A DNA stretch of 64,000 nt, from positions 42,292-106,291 of the forward strand of contig CAKUKE010000006.1 in NCBI GenBank assembly GCA_934662505.1, written 5' to 3'. The position numbers and the translations under genes are program-made. Below are positions 33,302-42,902 of the stretch, piece after piece. Below the pieces are notes generated by a model. The model made no database searches, had not been told where the DNA came from, and worked only from the letters and a program-made list of their open reading frames with translations. The stretch is from an uncultured Clostridia bacterium (GTDB lineage Bacteria > Bacillota > Clostridia > Christensenellales > Aristaeellaceae). How positions within the stretch are numbered: the stretch's first letter is position 1; every line of letters starts with the position of its first letter.

Positions 33302-34930
33302 ATGAAAACCGTCGTTCTGTCCGATATGGCCCGCGTGCTTGCCTCGGAAATTCCCGCCCGCTATGCGCCCGTCACCGTGCTGAACGCCTTCGACGGGGAA
33401 TGCTGCGCCTTCCAGATCGCCTATCAGGGCGAGGAGGCCGAATGGTTTCAGAGCTTCCGCGTACAGGTGGAAAGCGCCCTTCCCTTCGACGTTTACCGGG
33501 TACGGGACGTGGCGGTGCAATTATCCTGCGCCCCGTCGGACGACATGGATTACCTGCGCAAGGAGCCGGGGCTTTTGCCCGACTTTCTGGAACCGCTGGC
33601 AGCGGGCTGCCCCTGCGACCCCCAGTCCCGCTGGCAGAGCCTGTTTTTCCTCTGTGAAAAGGCCGTTCCCGGCGTTCACACCGTCACCGTCACCCTGACC
33701 GACGCATCGGACGGTCATGTCATGGCGCGGGATACGCTGACGGTGCGGGTCTCCCGGCAGGCGCTGCCCCCGCAGACGCTGACCTACACCCGCTGGTTCC
33801 ACTGCGACTGTCTGGCCAGCTATTACAACGTGCCGCCCCTGTCCGAGGCACACTGGACGCTGATGGAACGGTTTCTGTCCAAGGCGGCGCAGCGGGGCAT
33901 GACCATGGTGCTCACGCCCATTCACACCCCGCCGCTGGATACCGCCGTCGGCACGGAGCGTCCCACGGTGCAGCTGGTGGACGTGACGGTAGGAGACGAC
34001 GGCGGATATGCCTTCGGCTTTGAAAAGCTGGATCGCTGGGTGGCCATGTGCCGCCGCTGCGGCATTGAAAAGTTTGAAATGGCGCACCTGTTCTCCCAGT
34101 GGGGGCTCAAGGCCGCGCCCAAAATCGTCGCTGCCCTGCCCGGCGGTGAGACCCGGCGCATCTTCGGCTGGGATACCCCCTCCGACGGCGACTATCTGCA
34201 TTTTCTGGACAGCTATCTGCCCGCGCTGGGCGCGCACCTGAAGGCGCTGGGCATTGCAGACCAGGTTTTCTTCCACGTGTCGGACGAACCGGGCGAGCAG
34301 GACATTGCCCTCTACAAACGGCTCAAGGCGCACGTGCAGGCGCTTCTCCCCGGCTTCCATTTTATCGACGCCATGTCCGACATCGCCTTCTACAATGAAG
34401 GCGCGGCGGAGCACCCCATCCCGGCCAACGATCATCTGGAGCCCTTTCTGGCCGCAGGCGTTCCCGACCTGTGGACCTATTACTGCTGCGGTCAGCAGTA
34501 TCTGGTGCCCAATTCCTTTATCGCCATGCCCGGCGAGCGGGTACGGGCGCTGGGCGTGCTGCTGTACATGCACAACCTGAAGGGCTTTCTCCAGTGGGGA
34601 TACAATTTCTATTACGGCCGCATTTCCTATTATCCCCTCGACCCCTACCGCACCGCCGACGGCGACGGTACCTGGCCGGCCGGTGATCCCTTCATCGTCT
34701 ATCCTTCCCGGACGGGAGAGGCGCTGGACAGCCTGCGCCACATCGCCACCCAGAAAGCGCTGGAGGATTACCGGGCGCTGTGTCTGGCAGAATCCCGTCT
34801 TGGACGGGAAAAGACCCGGGCGCTGGTCATGGAAGGGGTCGCCGCCCCCATGACTTTTACCTGCTATCCCCGCAATGAACAATATTTTCTGAACCTGCGA
34901 GCGCGTCTTGCAGACGCGCTGGACGCGTAA
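33302..34930 (+). CDS. DUF4091 domain protein, glycoside-hydrolase-like
   Basis: 542 aa without signal peptide. Beta-rich N-terminal part, then a barrel-like region (TYTRWFHCDCLASYYNVP, MAHLFSQWG, VFFHVSDEPGEQDIALY) and the DUF4091 C-terminus (LKGFLQWGYNFYYGRISYY, DPFIVYPSRTGEALDSLR). The DEP motif (SDEP) could hold a catalytic acid. Same family as the protein at 18960-20756. ATG with GGAGGT. Its end is 14 bases before yerC, so it shares a transcript with DNA-repair genes; the link is unexplained. Confidence 0.83.
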   Translation: MKTVVLSDMARVLASEIPARYAPVTVLNAFDGECCAFQIAYQGEEAEWFQSFRVQVESALPFDVYRVRDVAVQLSCAPSDDMDYLRKEPGLLPDFLEPLAAGCPCDPQSRWQSLFFLCEKAVPGVHTVTVTLTDASDGHVMARDTLTVRVSRQALPPQTLTYTRWFHCDCLASYYNVPPLSEAHWTLMERFLSKAAQRGMTMVLTPIHTPPLDTAVGTERPTVQLVDVTVGDDGGYAFGFEKLDRWVAMCRRCGIEKFEMAHLFSQWGLKAAPKIVAALPGGETRRIFGWDTPSDGDYLHFLDSYLPALGAHLKALGIADQVFFHVSDEPGEQDIALYKRLKAHVQALLPGFHFIDAMSDIAFYNEGAAEHPIPANDHLEPFLAAGVPDLWTYYCCGQQYLVPNSFIAMPGERVRALGVLLYMHNLKGFLQWGYNFYYGRISYYPLDPYRTADGDGTWPAGDPFIVYPSRTGEALDSLRHIATQKALEDYRALCLAESRLGREKTRALVMEGVAAPMTFTCYPRNEQYFLNLRARLADALDA

Positions 34931-34944
34931 AAGGGGGAATCACC

Positions 34945-35241
34945 ATGCAGGATTCATCCACCCGCCGTCTGGCGCAGGCGCTGCTGAGTCTGCGCACCCC
35001 TGCGGAAATGCAGTCGTTTTTAGAGGATCTGTGCACCATTCAGGAGCTGAAAAGTATGGCGCAGCGCTATGAAGTGGCGGAGCTGCTGGACGAAAAATGG
35101 ACCTATGCTCAGATTTCCGAAAAAACCGGTGCCAGCACCGCCACCATCAGCCGGGTCAACCGATGCCTGATGTACGGTGCAGAGGGCTACCGCCGGGTTC
35201 TGGAACGAATGAAGCAAGTTGAAAAAGAGGAAGGAACATGA
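34945..35241 (+). CDS. yerC: YerC/YecD family TrpR-like DNA-binding protein
   Basis: 98 aa helical regulator of the TrpR superfamily: LRTPAEMQSFLEDLCTIQEL, then HTH YAQISEKTGASTATISRVNR. In Bacillota this gene often lies just upstream of pcrA-ligA, as here, and its stop overlaps the pcrA start (ATGA). Regulatory target unknown. Confidence 0.9.
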   Translation: MQDSSTRRLAQALLSLRTPAEMQSFLEDLCTIQELKSMAQRYEVAELLDEKWTYAQISEKTGASTATISRVNRCLMYGAEGYRRVLERMKQVEKEEGT

Positions 35242-37523
35242 ATTTTGATCTGAACGACCTGAACCCCATGCAGCGCAAGGCAGCGGAAACGCTGGACGGT
35301 CCGGTGCTCATTCTGGCCGGCGCAGGCAGCGGAAAGACCCGCACCGTCACCTACCGCATCGCCAATCTTCTGTCCCGGGGCGTAGCGCCCTGGTCCATTC
35401 TGGCACTCACCTTCACCAACAAGGCCGCCCGGGAAATGCGGGAACGGGTGGAAAAGTTAGTAGGTGAAGGACAGGCGAAGGACATGTGGCTGGGCACCTT
35501 CCACTCCGTCTGCGTCCGCATGCTGCGCCGGGACATTGAAAAAATCGGCTACAGCCGTTCCTTCACCATCTACGACGAGGACGACAGCACCCGGGTCATC
35601 AAGGAAGCGCTCAAGACCCTGGACATCGACGAAAAGCAGCTGGCGCCCCGGGAGGTGCGCAGCAAGCTGAGCGACGCGAAAAACAAGCTGATGACGCCGG
35701 ACGAATGGTTTGCCGCTTCACCCAAGGATTTCCACAGCCAGAAGCTCCACGACGTCTTCGTCTGGTACGAGCAGCGTCTCAAGGGCGCCAACGCGCTGGA
35801 TTTTGACGATATCCTGCTGCGCGCCCTCCAGCTGCTGGTCGACCACCCGCCGGTGCTGGATTACTACCGTCAGAAGTTCCGCTATGTGCATGTAGATGAG
35901 TATCAGGACACCAACGCGGCGCAGTACCAGTTTGTGCGTCTCCTGACGCAGGAAAGCCGCAACCTGTGCGTGGTGGGTGACGACGACCAGTCCATCTACG
36001 GCTGGCGCGGCGCGGATATCCGCAACATTCTGGACTTTGAAAAGGATTTCCCCGACGCCACGGTCATCAAGCTGGAACAGAACTACCGCTCCACCGCCAA
36101 CATTCTGGACGCTGCCAATCAGGTCATTGCCCACAACACAGGCCGCAAGGAGAAAGTGCTGTGGACGGATGCAGGCGAGGGCGAACCCATTCACCTTTTC
36201 GGCGCAGGGGACGAGCGGGAGGAAGCGGCCTGGATCTGCGAGCAGATCAAACAGCTCAGCCGGACGGGCGTTTCCTACGCGGACATGGCGGTGCTGTACC
36301 GTATGCACGCCCAGAGCCGCGTCATGGAAGAAATGTTCATGCGGGCAGGCATTCCCTACCATGTGTTCGGAGGCACCCGGTTCTACGACCGGAAGGAGAT
36401 CAAGGACGCGCTGGCCTACCTGCGCCTGATGGTCAACCCTTCGGACGATGTTTCCCTGCTGCGCATCATCAACACGCCCCGGCGTTCCATCGGCGACAGC
36501 ACGGTCGCCCAGCTGCAGGAATACGCCCGGGAGAACGACATGCCCCTCTACAGCGCCGTGATGGCGCCGCCCGCCGCCCTGTCCTCCCGGCCACGCAAGT
36601 GCATTTCCGACTTTGCCATGCTGCTGATGCGGCTGGGGCAGGCCAAAGCGCGCATGCCCCTGTCTGAGCTGGTTCTTTTCATGCTGGAGGAGACGGGGCT
36701 CAAGGGGCAGTTCGCCGGCGAGGATACGGACGAAGCCCGCGCGCGGGTGGAAAATCTGATGGAATTTGCCGGTGCGGCGCAGGAATTTGAAACCAAGTCG
36801 GACGACAAAACACTGGAAGCCTATCTGGAAAACGTGGCGCTGATCACGGATCTGGATCGTCAGGAGGACGCGCCCCAGTATGTCACGCTGATGACCCTCC
36901 ATTCCGCCAAGGGTCTGGAATACGACGTGGTGTTCCTGGCCGGACTGGAAGCGGGCATTTTCCCCTCCATGCGCTCCATGAACGACGAGCAGAAAATGGA
37001 GGAGGAGCGGCGGCTGTGCTACGTGGGCATCACCCGTGCCCGGAAACGGCTGTACCTGTCCTATGCCCGTCGGCGCATGCTCTTTAACCAGATCACCCAT
37101 AACGACCCCTCCCCCTTCCTCCGGGAAATTCCCGAACGCCTGCTTCACGACGAGTGGAAGGAACCGCAGTTCCGGGCGCTGGCGCCCTCTCCGGCCTCCA
37201 TTCAGGCCGAGCGCGCCCGGCTCAACCCTCAAAAGCCCCGTAATCTTTCCTTTGGCACCCCCGGCATGGGACAAAAGCCCACCGACCCCCGTCTCATTCC
37301 CGGCGTGACCCGAGGGTTCGTACCCTCCCCCGCCCGCACCGGCAGCGCCATGGGGCAGCTTTTCAAGCCCGGCGACCGGGTGCTGCACCGCAAGTTCGGC
37401 ATGGGTACGGTGCTCAGCGTAACCGGCAGCGGCGCGGACGCCCGCATCCGTATCACCTTCACCGCCTACGGTGAAAAAGAATTCTCCCTGGCCATCGCCC
37501 CCATCGCGAAGGTCGAAGGCTAA
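35238..37523 (+). CDS. pcrA: ATP-dependent DNA helicase PcrA (UvrD/Rep family)
   Basis: 761 aa superfamily 1A 3'-5' helicase for repair, rolling-circle replication and clearing of RecA or RNA polymerase. Motifs: NPMQRKAAETLDGPVLILAG with GAGSGKT, LTFTNKAA, DEYQDTN (motif II), GDDDQSIYGWRGA, QNYRST, TLHSAKGLEYDVVFLAG and VGITRARKRLYLSYA. The C-terminal tail (GDRVLHRKFGMGTVLSVTGS) is the RNA-polymerase-interacting Tudor-like domain. Overlaps yerC by 4 bases. Confidence 0.96.
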   Translation: MNFDLNDLNPMQRKAAETLDGPVLILAGAGSGKTRTVTYRIANLLSRGVAPWSILALTFTNKAAREMRERVEKLVGEGQAKDMWLGTFHSVCVRMLRRDIEKIGYSRSFTIYDEDDSTRVIKEALKTLDIDEKQLAPREVRSKLSDAKNKLMTPDEWFAASPKDFHSQKLHDVFVWYEQRLKGANALDFDDILLRALQLLVDHPPVLDYYRQKFRYVHVDEYQDTNAAQYQFVRLLTQESRNLCVVGDDDQSIYGWRGADIRNILDFEKDFPDATVIKLEQNYRSTANILDAANQVIAHNTGRKEKVLWTDAGEGEPIHLFGAGDEREEAAWICEQIKQLSRTGVSYADMAVLYRMHAQSRVMEEMFMRAGIPYHVFGGTRFYDRKEIKDALAYLRLMVNPSDDVSLLRIINTPRRSIGDSTVAQLQEYARENDMPLYSAVMAPPAALSSRPRKCISDFAMLLMRLGQAKARMPLSELVLFMLEETGLKGQFAGEDTDEARARVENLMEFAGAAQEFETKSDDKTLEAYLENVALITDLDRQEDAPQYVTLMTLHSAKGLEYDVVFLAGLEAGIFPSMRSMNDEQKMEEERRLCYVGITRARKRLYLSYARRRMLFNQITHNDPSPFLREIPERLLHDEWKEPQFRALAPSPASIQAERARLNPQKPRNLSFGTPGMGQKPTDPRLIPGVTRGFVPSPARTGSAMGQLFKPGDRVLHRKFGMGTVLSVTGSGADARIRITFTAYGEKEFSLAIAPIAKVEG

Positions 37524-37536
37524 GAAAGAGGCGCCC

Positions 37537-39558
37537 ATGGAACAGGAAATGCGTCGGCTGGTCGACCGGCTGAACGAAACCGCCCGCGCGTACTACACGC
37601 TGGACAAACCCGTCATTTCGGATGCGGAATGGGACAGTCTGTACAACCGCCTGCTGGCGCTGGAAAAGGAAACGGGCGTCGTCCTGCCCGATTCCCCCAC
37701 CCACCGGGTCGGCGGCGATATTCTGTCCGGCTTTGCCCCCCACACCCACATCAGCCGGCTGTGGAGCATGGACAAGGCGCAGTCGGAGGGCGAACTGAAC
37801 GCCTGGCTGGATCGCACCGAGCGTCTGGCCGCGCAGGATCCTTCCCTGCCGCCGCCCCGCTACGGCATCGAATACAAATTTGACGGGCTGACCATCAACC
37901 TGACCTACCGGGACGGCGTGCTGGTGCAGGCCGCCACCCGCGGCAACGGAACGACGGGCGAAGCCATTCTGCCCCAGGCGCGCACGGTAAACGGGGTTCC
38001 CCTGTCCATCCCCTATCAGGGACTGATGGAAGTGCAGGGGGAGTGCATCATGCTGCTGTCCGCCCTGCGCCGCTACAACGAGACCCATGAAGAGCAGCTG
38101 AAAAACGCCCGCAATGCGGCCGCGGGCGCTTTGCGCAATCTGGACCCTGCCGTCACCGCCTCCCGGCACCTGACCGCCTTTTTCTATCAGGTCGGTACCA
38201 TTGAAGACCCGCCCTACGCGGATCAGGAGGGCATGATCGCTTTTCTGCGGGCGCAGGGCTTTTCCGTCAGCCCCTTTTACCGCCGGGCGGACACCCGTGA
38301 GGAAGTGCTGGCCGCCATCCGCGAAATTGAAGAAAGCCGCCCCGGGCTGGACTTTCTCATTGACGGCGCGGTCGTCAAGGTGCGGGATCAGCGCACCCGG
38401 GAAGAAATGGGCTACACGGACAAGTTTCCCCGCTGGGCAGTGGCCTACAAATTTGCCGCCGAGGAAAACACCACCCTGCTGGAAAAGGTCACCTGGGAGC
38501 TGGGACGCACCGGCAAGCTGACCCCGCTGGCGCATCTGGCGCCCGTGGATTTTGCCGGCGTCACGGTGCGCAGAGCCACGTTGAACAATCTGGGCGACAT
38601 CCGACGGAAAAAGCTGCTGCTGGGCAAGGAGGTGTGGGTGCGCCGCTCCAACGACGTGATCCCCGAAATTCTGGGCTGTGTGGACGACGGTGCGCCCGGT
38701 ACCCCCATCGACCCGCCGGAAACCTGCCCCGCCTGCGGCGGTCCTTTGACCTGGCGGGGCGCCAATCTGTACTGTCTCAACCGCACCACCTGCCGTCCTC
38801 AGGCCGTGGCGCGCATCAGCCATTTTGCTTCCCGGGACGCCATGGACATCACCGGTTTTTCCAAAAAGACCGCCGAGACCCTTTATGACCGTCTGGGCGT
38901 GCGGGATCCCGCGGATCTGTACCGGCTGACGCTGGACGACCTGATGCCGCTGGAAGGCTTTCAGGAGAAAAAGGCGCAGAACCTGCTGGACGCGCTGGAA
39001 AACAGCAAGCACTGCACCCTGCCCGCCTTTTTGCTGGCCATCGGCATTCCCAACATCGGCAAGCGCACCGCCCGGGATCTGGCGCAGCGCTTCGGCACGC
39101 TGGAACGGGTACGCCGGGCGGACGAAGCGGCGCTGACCGCCATGGATGAGATCGGCGATGTGGTAGCGCAGAGCATTGTGGAATTCTTTTCCTTTCCCGA
39201 AAACGGGGAGATGATCGACCGTCTGCTGGCTGCCGGCGTTCATCCCAGAGAGCAGGAGGCCGCCCGGGAGGACGGTGTGCTCAAGGGGCTGACGCTGGTG
39301 GTCACGGGTACCCTGCCCACCCTGTCCCGCGCCGAAGCGGAACAGCTGATCCGGGACGCGGGCGGTGCAGCCGCCGGCAGCGTCAGCAAAAAAACAGCCT
39401 ATGTGATCTGCGGCGAGAACCCCGGCAGCAAGCTGACCAAAGCGCAGACGCTGGGCGTCCCCGTGCTGGACGAAGCGGCGTTCCGCCGTTTGCTGAACGG
39501 CGAAGCGGCGCTTCCGTCCCCTCGCCCGGCAGACGATGCGCAAAGGGCGCAGCCATAA
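37537..39558 (+). CDS. ligA: NAD-dependent DNA ligase LigA
   Basis: 673 aa, normal length. Domain Ia (YYTLDKPVISDAEWDSLYNRL), the adenylated lysine in YKFDGL (KxDG), TRGNGTTGE, OB fold, a four-cysteine zinc finger (CPACGG..C..C, about 405-425), helix-hairpin-helix repeats (IPNIGKRTARDLAQRFGTL) and a C-terminal BRCT domain (VLKGLTLVVTGTLPTLSRAE). Seals nicks with NAD. Start 13 bases after pcrA, with AAAGAGG. Last gene of the operon. Confidence 0.96.
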   Translation: MEQEMRRLVDRLNETARAYYTLDKPVISDAEWDSLYNRLLALEKETGVVLPDSPTHRVGGDILSGFAPHTHISRLWSMDKAQSEGELNAWLDRTERLAAQDPSLPPPRYGIEYKFDGLTINLTYRDGVLVQAATRGNGTTGEAILPQARTVNGVPLSIPYQGLMEVQGECIMLLSALRRYNETHEEQLKNARNAAAGALRNLDPAVTASRHLTAFFYQVGTIEDPPYADQEGMIAFLRAQGFSVSPFYRRADTREEVLAAIREIEESRPGLDFLIDGAVVKVRDQRTREEMGYTDKFPRWAVAYKFAAEENTTLLEKVTWELGRTGKLTPLAHLAPVDFAGVTVRRATLNNLGDIRRKKLLLGKEVWVRRSNDVIPEILGCVDDGAPGTPIDPPETCPACGGPLTWRGANLYCLNRTTCRPQAVARISHFASRDAMDITGFSKKTAETLYDRLGVRDPADLYRLTLDDLMPLEGFQEKKAQNLLDALENSKHCTLPAFLLAIGIPNIGKRTARDLAQRFGTLERVRRADEAALTAMDEIGDVVAQSIVEFFSFPENGEMIDRLLAAGVHPREQEAAREDGVLKGLTLVVTGTLPTLSRAEAEQLIRDAGGAAAGSVSKKTAYVICGENPGSKLTKAQTLGVPVLDEAAFRRLLNGEAALPSPRPADDAQRAQP

Positions 39559-39727
39559 AAACCGCAAGGCGCGCACACGCCGCCCTCCAATGCGCCTGAC
39601 CCGCTTCATAACCGAAGCGCGGCCGTTGGACGGCAGGCAGCGCCCAATGCAGTTCACCCGTGTCCAAAGGCGAAACGTCTGCTCATGGCATGCCATGGGT
39701 AAAACGCGCAGTAATTTGGTATAGAAT

Positions 39728-39763
39728 AACCCCCGGTGTTCCATCTCATGAACGCCGGGGGTT
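39728..39763 (+). terminator. Hairpin between convergent ligA and degV genes
   Basis: 14-bp stem AACCCCCGGTGTTC/GAACGCCGGGGGTT (one G-T pair) with an 8-base loop. The T-run is poor on both sides (GTTATCATTATTG on plus), so its strength is uncertain, but it is the only candidate for both genes. Confidence 0.65.
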
Positions 39764-39818
39764 GTTATCATTATTGTTCAGTTTTTTCATTCAGTCGTTT
39801 TTTCGCACCGCCCGGAAA

Positions 39819-40703
39819 TCACCGCGCCGTGCCCAGAAAGAAAATGGCCAGCGTACCGGGGCCGGAGTGAGAACCGATGATTGCGCCGATGGGCCGCACC
39901 TGCACATCCTTGAAGGGGACCCCTTCCTTGCGCAGCTGCTCAATGAGATACGCCGCATCCTCGGCGCAGTCGCCATGGCCGATCAAAATGGTCTGGGGCG
40001 GCTCCGAACGGTCGATGGTCTCTGCGGTCTTTTCCGCCAGTTCCTTGATGGAACGCTTGCGTCCGCTGGCCTTTTCCACCGGAATGAGCTTGCCCTCAAA
40101 ATTCACGTGCAGAATGGGCTTGATCTTCAGCATGCTGCCCAGATAGGCCGAGGTTTTGGACACGCGGCCGCCCCGCAGCAGGAACATCAGATCGTCCACG
40201 GTAAACCAGTGAATGAGCCGCTGCCTGTTGTTGAGCACCCACTGGGCGGTTTCCTCCATCCCCTTGCCCTGCGCCCGCTGCGCCAGTGCGTATTCCACCA
40301 GCAGGCCGTGTCCTACAGAGGCGCTCAGACCGTCCACCACCATGATCCGGCTGCCGGGGTGTTCGTCCATGACCATCCGCTGTGCCATGACCGCCGCCTG
40401 ATAGGTACCGGACAGACCGGAGGAGAAGGCAATGTACAGCACGTCCTCCCCGCCGGCGACGATTTTCTCAAACGCCGTCTGGTAGGTAAACAGGCTGATC
40501 TGCGCCGTGGACGACACCTTACCGTCCCGCAGCTGCTGATAAAACCCGTGCACCTGCGACATGTCGTCTGCGCTTTCCGCACTCCACGTGTATTCCTTCC
40601 CGTCGATCTGATACGTCATGGGCAGCACTTCAAAATGATCGTACTGGCTGGCGATCCGTTGGGGAATATCCGCCGCCGCATCCGTCAAAATCCAAAACGA
40701 CAT
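39819..40703 (-). CDS. DegV family fatty-acid-binding protein
   Basis: 294 aa. N-terminal ILTDAAADIP (ligand phosphate-type loop in DegV: TDSxxD variant), SSTAQIS, YIAFSSGLSGTYQAA, VDGLSASVGHGLLV, the arm region LMFLLRGGRVSKTSAYLGSM, and C-terminal GHGDCAEDA and GAIIGSHSGPGTLAIFFLG. DegV (FakB) proteins carry fatty acids for phosphorylation by FakA. ATG with GGAGGAGG. Own promoter. Confidence 0.92.
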   Translation of the reverse strand: MSFWILTDAAADIPQRIASQYDHFEVLPMTYQIDGKEYTWSAESADDMSQVHGFYQQLRDGKVSSTAQISLFTYQTAFEKIVAGGEDVLYIAFSSGLSGTYQAAVMAQRMVMDEHPGSRIMVVDGLSASVGHGLLVEYALAQRAQGKGMEETAQWVLNNRQRLIHWFTVDDLMFLLRGGRVSKTSAYLGSMLKIKPILHVNFEGKLIPVEKASGRKRSIKELAEKTAETIDRSEPPQTILIGHGDCAEDAAYLIEQLRKEGVPFKDVQVRPIGAIIGSHSGPGTLAIFFLGTAR

Positions 40704-40743
40704 GGTTCCGTCCTCCTCCTTACATTCCGCCAAGTCACGGCTT

Positions 40744-40772
40744 ATGATAGCAAAAAAGCCCGGGAATGTCAA
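40744..40772 (-). promoter_or_regulatory. degV promoter embedded in the terminator of the upstream operon
   Basis: Minus strand TTGACA (40767-40772), 17-base spacer, TATCAT (40744-40749). The -35 box lies in the loop and the spacer forms the right arm and T-run of the terminator at 40752-40786. Confidence 0.75.
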
Positions 40773-40786
40773 TCTTTCCCGGGGCT
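40752..40786 (-). terminator. Terminator of the xpt-BMP transporter operon
   Basis: Minus strand GCCCCGGGAA/TTCCCGGGC stem (one bulge) followed by T6. Confidence 0.85.
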
Positions 40787-40801
40787 CTGACCGTACGCGC
40801 C

Positions 40802-41797
40802 TTACCGCTCCTCGCGGAAATAGGGCAGCCCCAGACTCTGAGGCGGCTGCGTCTCCCGCTTCTTGCGCAGCGACGTCACCACCAGCACGATGATGGTCAC
40901 CACATAAGGAAGCATTTTGTACAGTTCCTTCACCGCCAGGTTCATCCCGGAGGGGATATACATGTGCAGGATATACAGACCGCCGAACAAAATGGAGGAC
41001 AGCACCCCCACGTTCGGCCGCCAGACCGTAAAGATCACCAGCGCGATGGCCAGCCACCCCCGGTCGCCGAAGGCATTGTTGGACCAGACGCCGCTGGCAT
41101 AGTCCATCACGTAGTACAGCCCGCCCAGACCGGCGATCATGCAGCCCACGCAGGTGCTCACATATTTATAACGCGTCACATTGATGCCCGCCGCGTCTGC
41201 GGTATAGGGATTTTCGCCCACCGCCCGCAGATGCAGCCCCACCCGTGTGCGCCGCAGCACAAAGGATGCGGCCAGCGCAATGACGACGGCCAGATAGGCC
41301 ATAAAGCCGTAAGACAGGAAGATCTGCCCGAACCAGCCCAGCTTTTCCGCAAAGGGGAGGGGCTGATGGAAAAAGGCGCTGGTGGCGGACAGCGCAATGG
41401 AAGGCACCGCGCTGCCCGACAGCTTGATCAGGGAGCCGCCGAAGAAGTTGCCGATGCCCACGCCGAAGGTGGTCATGGCCAGCCCCGTCACATTCTGGTT
41501 TGCCCGCAGGGTCACAGTCAGAAAGCAGTACAAAAGCCCCATCAGGAGCGCACCCGCCAGACAGCTGAGCATGGGAATGCTCACGGCCAGAAACGCATTG
41601 ATATCCGCTTTGGACGCCAGCGACTGTTCGTAGAGAAACGCGCCGATCACGCCGCATATGCCGCCCACATACATCACGCCCGGAATGCCCAGGTTCAGGT
41701 TGCCGCTCTTTTCCGTCAGGGTCTCTCCCGTGCTGCCGAAAAGCAGCGGAATGCCCTGCACCACCGCACGGGGAATAAAGGACACAAAATCAAACAT
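40802..41797 (-). CDS. BMP-type ABC transporter permease, second subunit (NupQ/YufQ-like)
   Basis: 331 aa with about eight hydrophobic spans. The start region GETLTEKSGNLNLGIPGVMYVGG is the hallmark of the second permease in nucleoside/BMP systems. It overlaps the first permease by 8 bases. Last gene of the purine uptake operon, followed by a terminator. Confidence 0.9.
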   Translation of the reverse strand: MFDFVSFIPRAVVQGIPLLFGSTGETLTEKSGNLNLGIPGVMYVGGICGVIGAFLYEQSLASKADINAFLAVSIPMLSCLAGALLMGLLYCFLTVTLRANQNVTGLAMTTFGVGIGNFFGGSLIKLSGSAVPSIALSATSAFFHQPLPFAEKLGWFGQIFLSYGFMAYLAVVIALAASFVLRRTRVGLHLRAVGENPYTADAAGINVTRYKYVSTCVGCMIAGLGGLYYVMDYASGVWSNNAFGDRGWLAIALVIFTVWRPNVGVLSSILFGGLYILHMYIPSGMNLAVKELYKMLPYVVTIIVLVVTSLRKKRETQPPQSLGLPYFREER

Positions 41798-42902
41798 GGC
41801 TTATTTCCTCCTTTGCGGCGGGCTTTCTGAAATTGATCTTATAGGAAATGAAAAACTCACAGCCGATGATGAAGAACAAAATGATGCCGGTCAGAATGTC
41901 CGAGAAGGATTCGTTCAGCCCGAACTTGGTAGAAATGTCCGCCGCGCCCCGATCCAGAAACACCAGCAGGAAGCTGGTCAGAATCATCCAGATGGGATTG
42001 AACTTGGCCAGCCATGCCACCATGACGGCGGTAAAGCCCCGCCCGTTGACCAGCGTCGTGGTCAGGGTGTGGTTGGTGCCGCCGGTGAGCAGAAAGCCCG
42101 CCAGACCGCACAGCGCGCCCGAAAGGAACATGGTGCGCACGATCACCCGGTCCACCTTGATGCCCACGTACCGTGCCGTCCGTTCGCTTTCGCCGACCAC
42201 CGAGATCTCATACCCATGCTTGGAGGAAGAAAGGTAAATGTACACCAGCACGCACAGAACCGCCACCACCAGAATATTGAGCAGATACTTCTGACCGCCG
42301 ATGACGGGCAGCCAGCCGATCTCCGTATTGGGATTGATAATGCCGATCTGCCCGGAGCCCTTGGGCGACTCCCAAACCACGCAGAAAAACGCGACCAGCT
42401 GGGTGGCAACGTAGTTCATCATCAGGGTAAACAGCGTCTCATTGGTATTCCATTTGGCCTTGAACACGGCGGGGATCATGCCCCAGATGCCGCCTGCCAG
42501 CATACTGGACGCCACCATGCACAAAATGACCGCCCAGTTGGGCAGCGCGTCCCGCAGGGTAATCATACACGCTGCGGAGGCCAGACAGCCGATCAGGGTC
42601 TGACCCTCGCCGCCCACATTCCAGAACCGCATGCGGAAGGCCGGCGTCACCGCCAGCGAAATGCACAGCAGCATGGCCACGTCCTGCATGGTCACCCAGG
42701 TCTTGCGCGCCTTGCCGAAGGAACCCGTAAACATGGCACCGTATATCTGCAGCGGGTTCTGACCCGTCATGACCAGACAGATCAGCGCGCAGGCCAGCAG
42801 CGCCAGCACGATTGCCGCCGCGCGGACACCCCATGCCCGGCGCCAGGAAAGACCGCCCCGCTTGGAAATGTGAATGAGGGGTTCCCGCTTTGCCTCACGC
42901 AT
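41790..42902 (-). CDS. BMP-type ABC transporter permease, first subunit (NupP/YufP-like)
   Basis: 370 aa, about nine hydrophobic spans, with FRMRFWNVGGEGQTLIGCLA and WNTNETLFTLMMNYVA, both typical of the first permease of the nucleoside family. ATG start with AGGAGG; an upstream in-frame GTG lies inside the Shine-Dalgarno region. Overlaps the ATPase gene by 8 bases. Confidence 0.9.
   Translation of the reverse strand: MREAKREPLIHISKRGGLSWRRAWGVRAAAIVLALLACALICLVMTGQNPLQIYGAMFTGSFGKARKTWVTMQDVAMLLCISLAVTPAFRMRFWNVGGEGQTLIGCLASAACMITLRDALPNWAVILCMVASSMLAGGIWGMIPAVFKAKWNTNETLFTLMMNYVATQLVAFFCVVWESPKGSGQIGIINPNTEIGWLPVIGGQKYLLNILVVAVLCVLVYIYLSSSKHGYEISVVGESERTARYVGIKVDRVIVRTMFLSGALCGLAGFLLTGGTNHTLTTTLVNGRGFTAVMVAWLAKFNPIWMILTSFLLVFLDRGAADISTKFGLNESFSDILTGIILFFIIGCEFFISYKINFRKPAAKEEISHV

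Noticed and set aside
35718..37538. 606-codon minus-strand frame opposite pcrA
   Set aside because: pcrA on the plus strand has all helicase motifs; the antisense frame has none.
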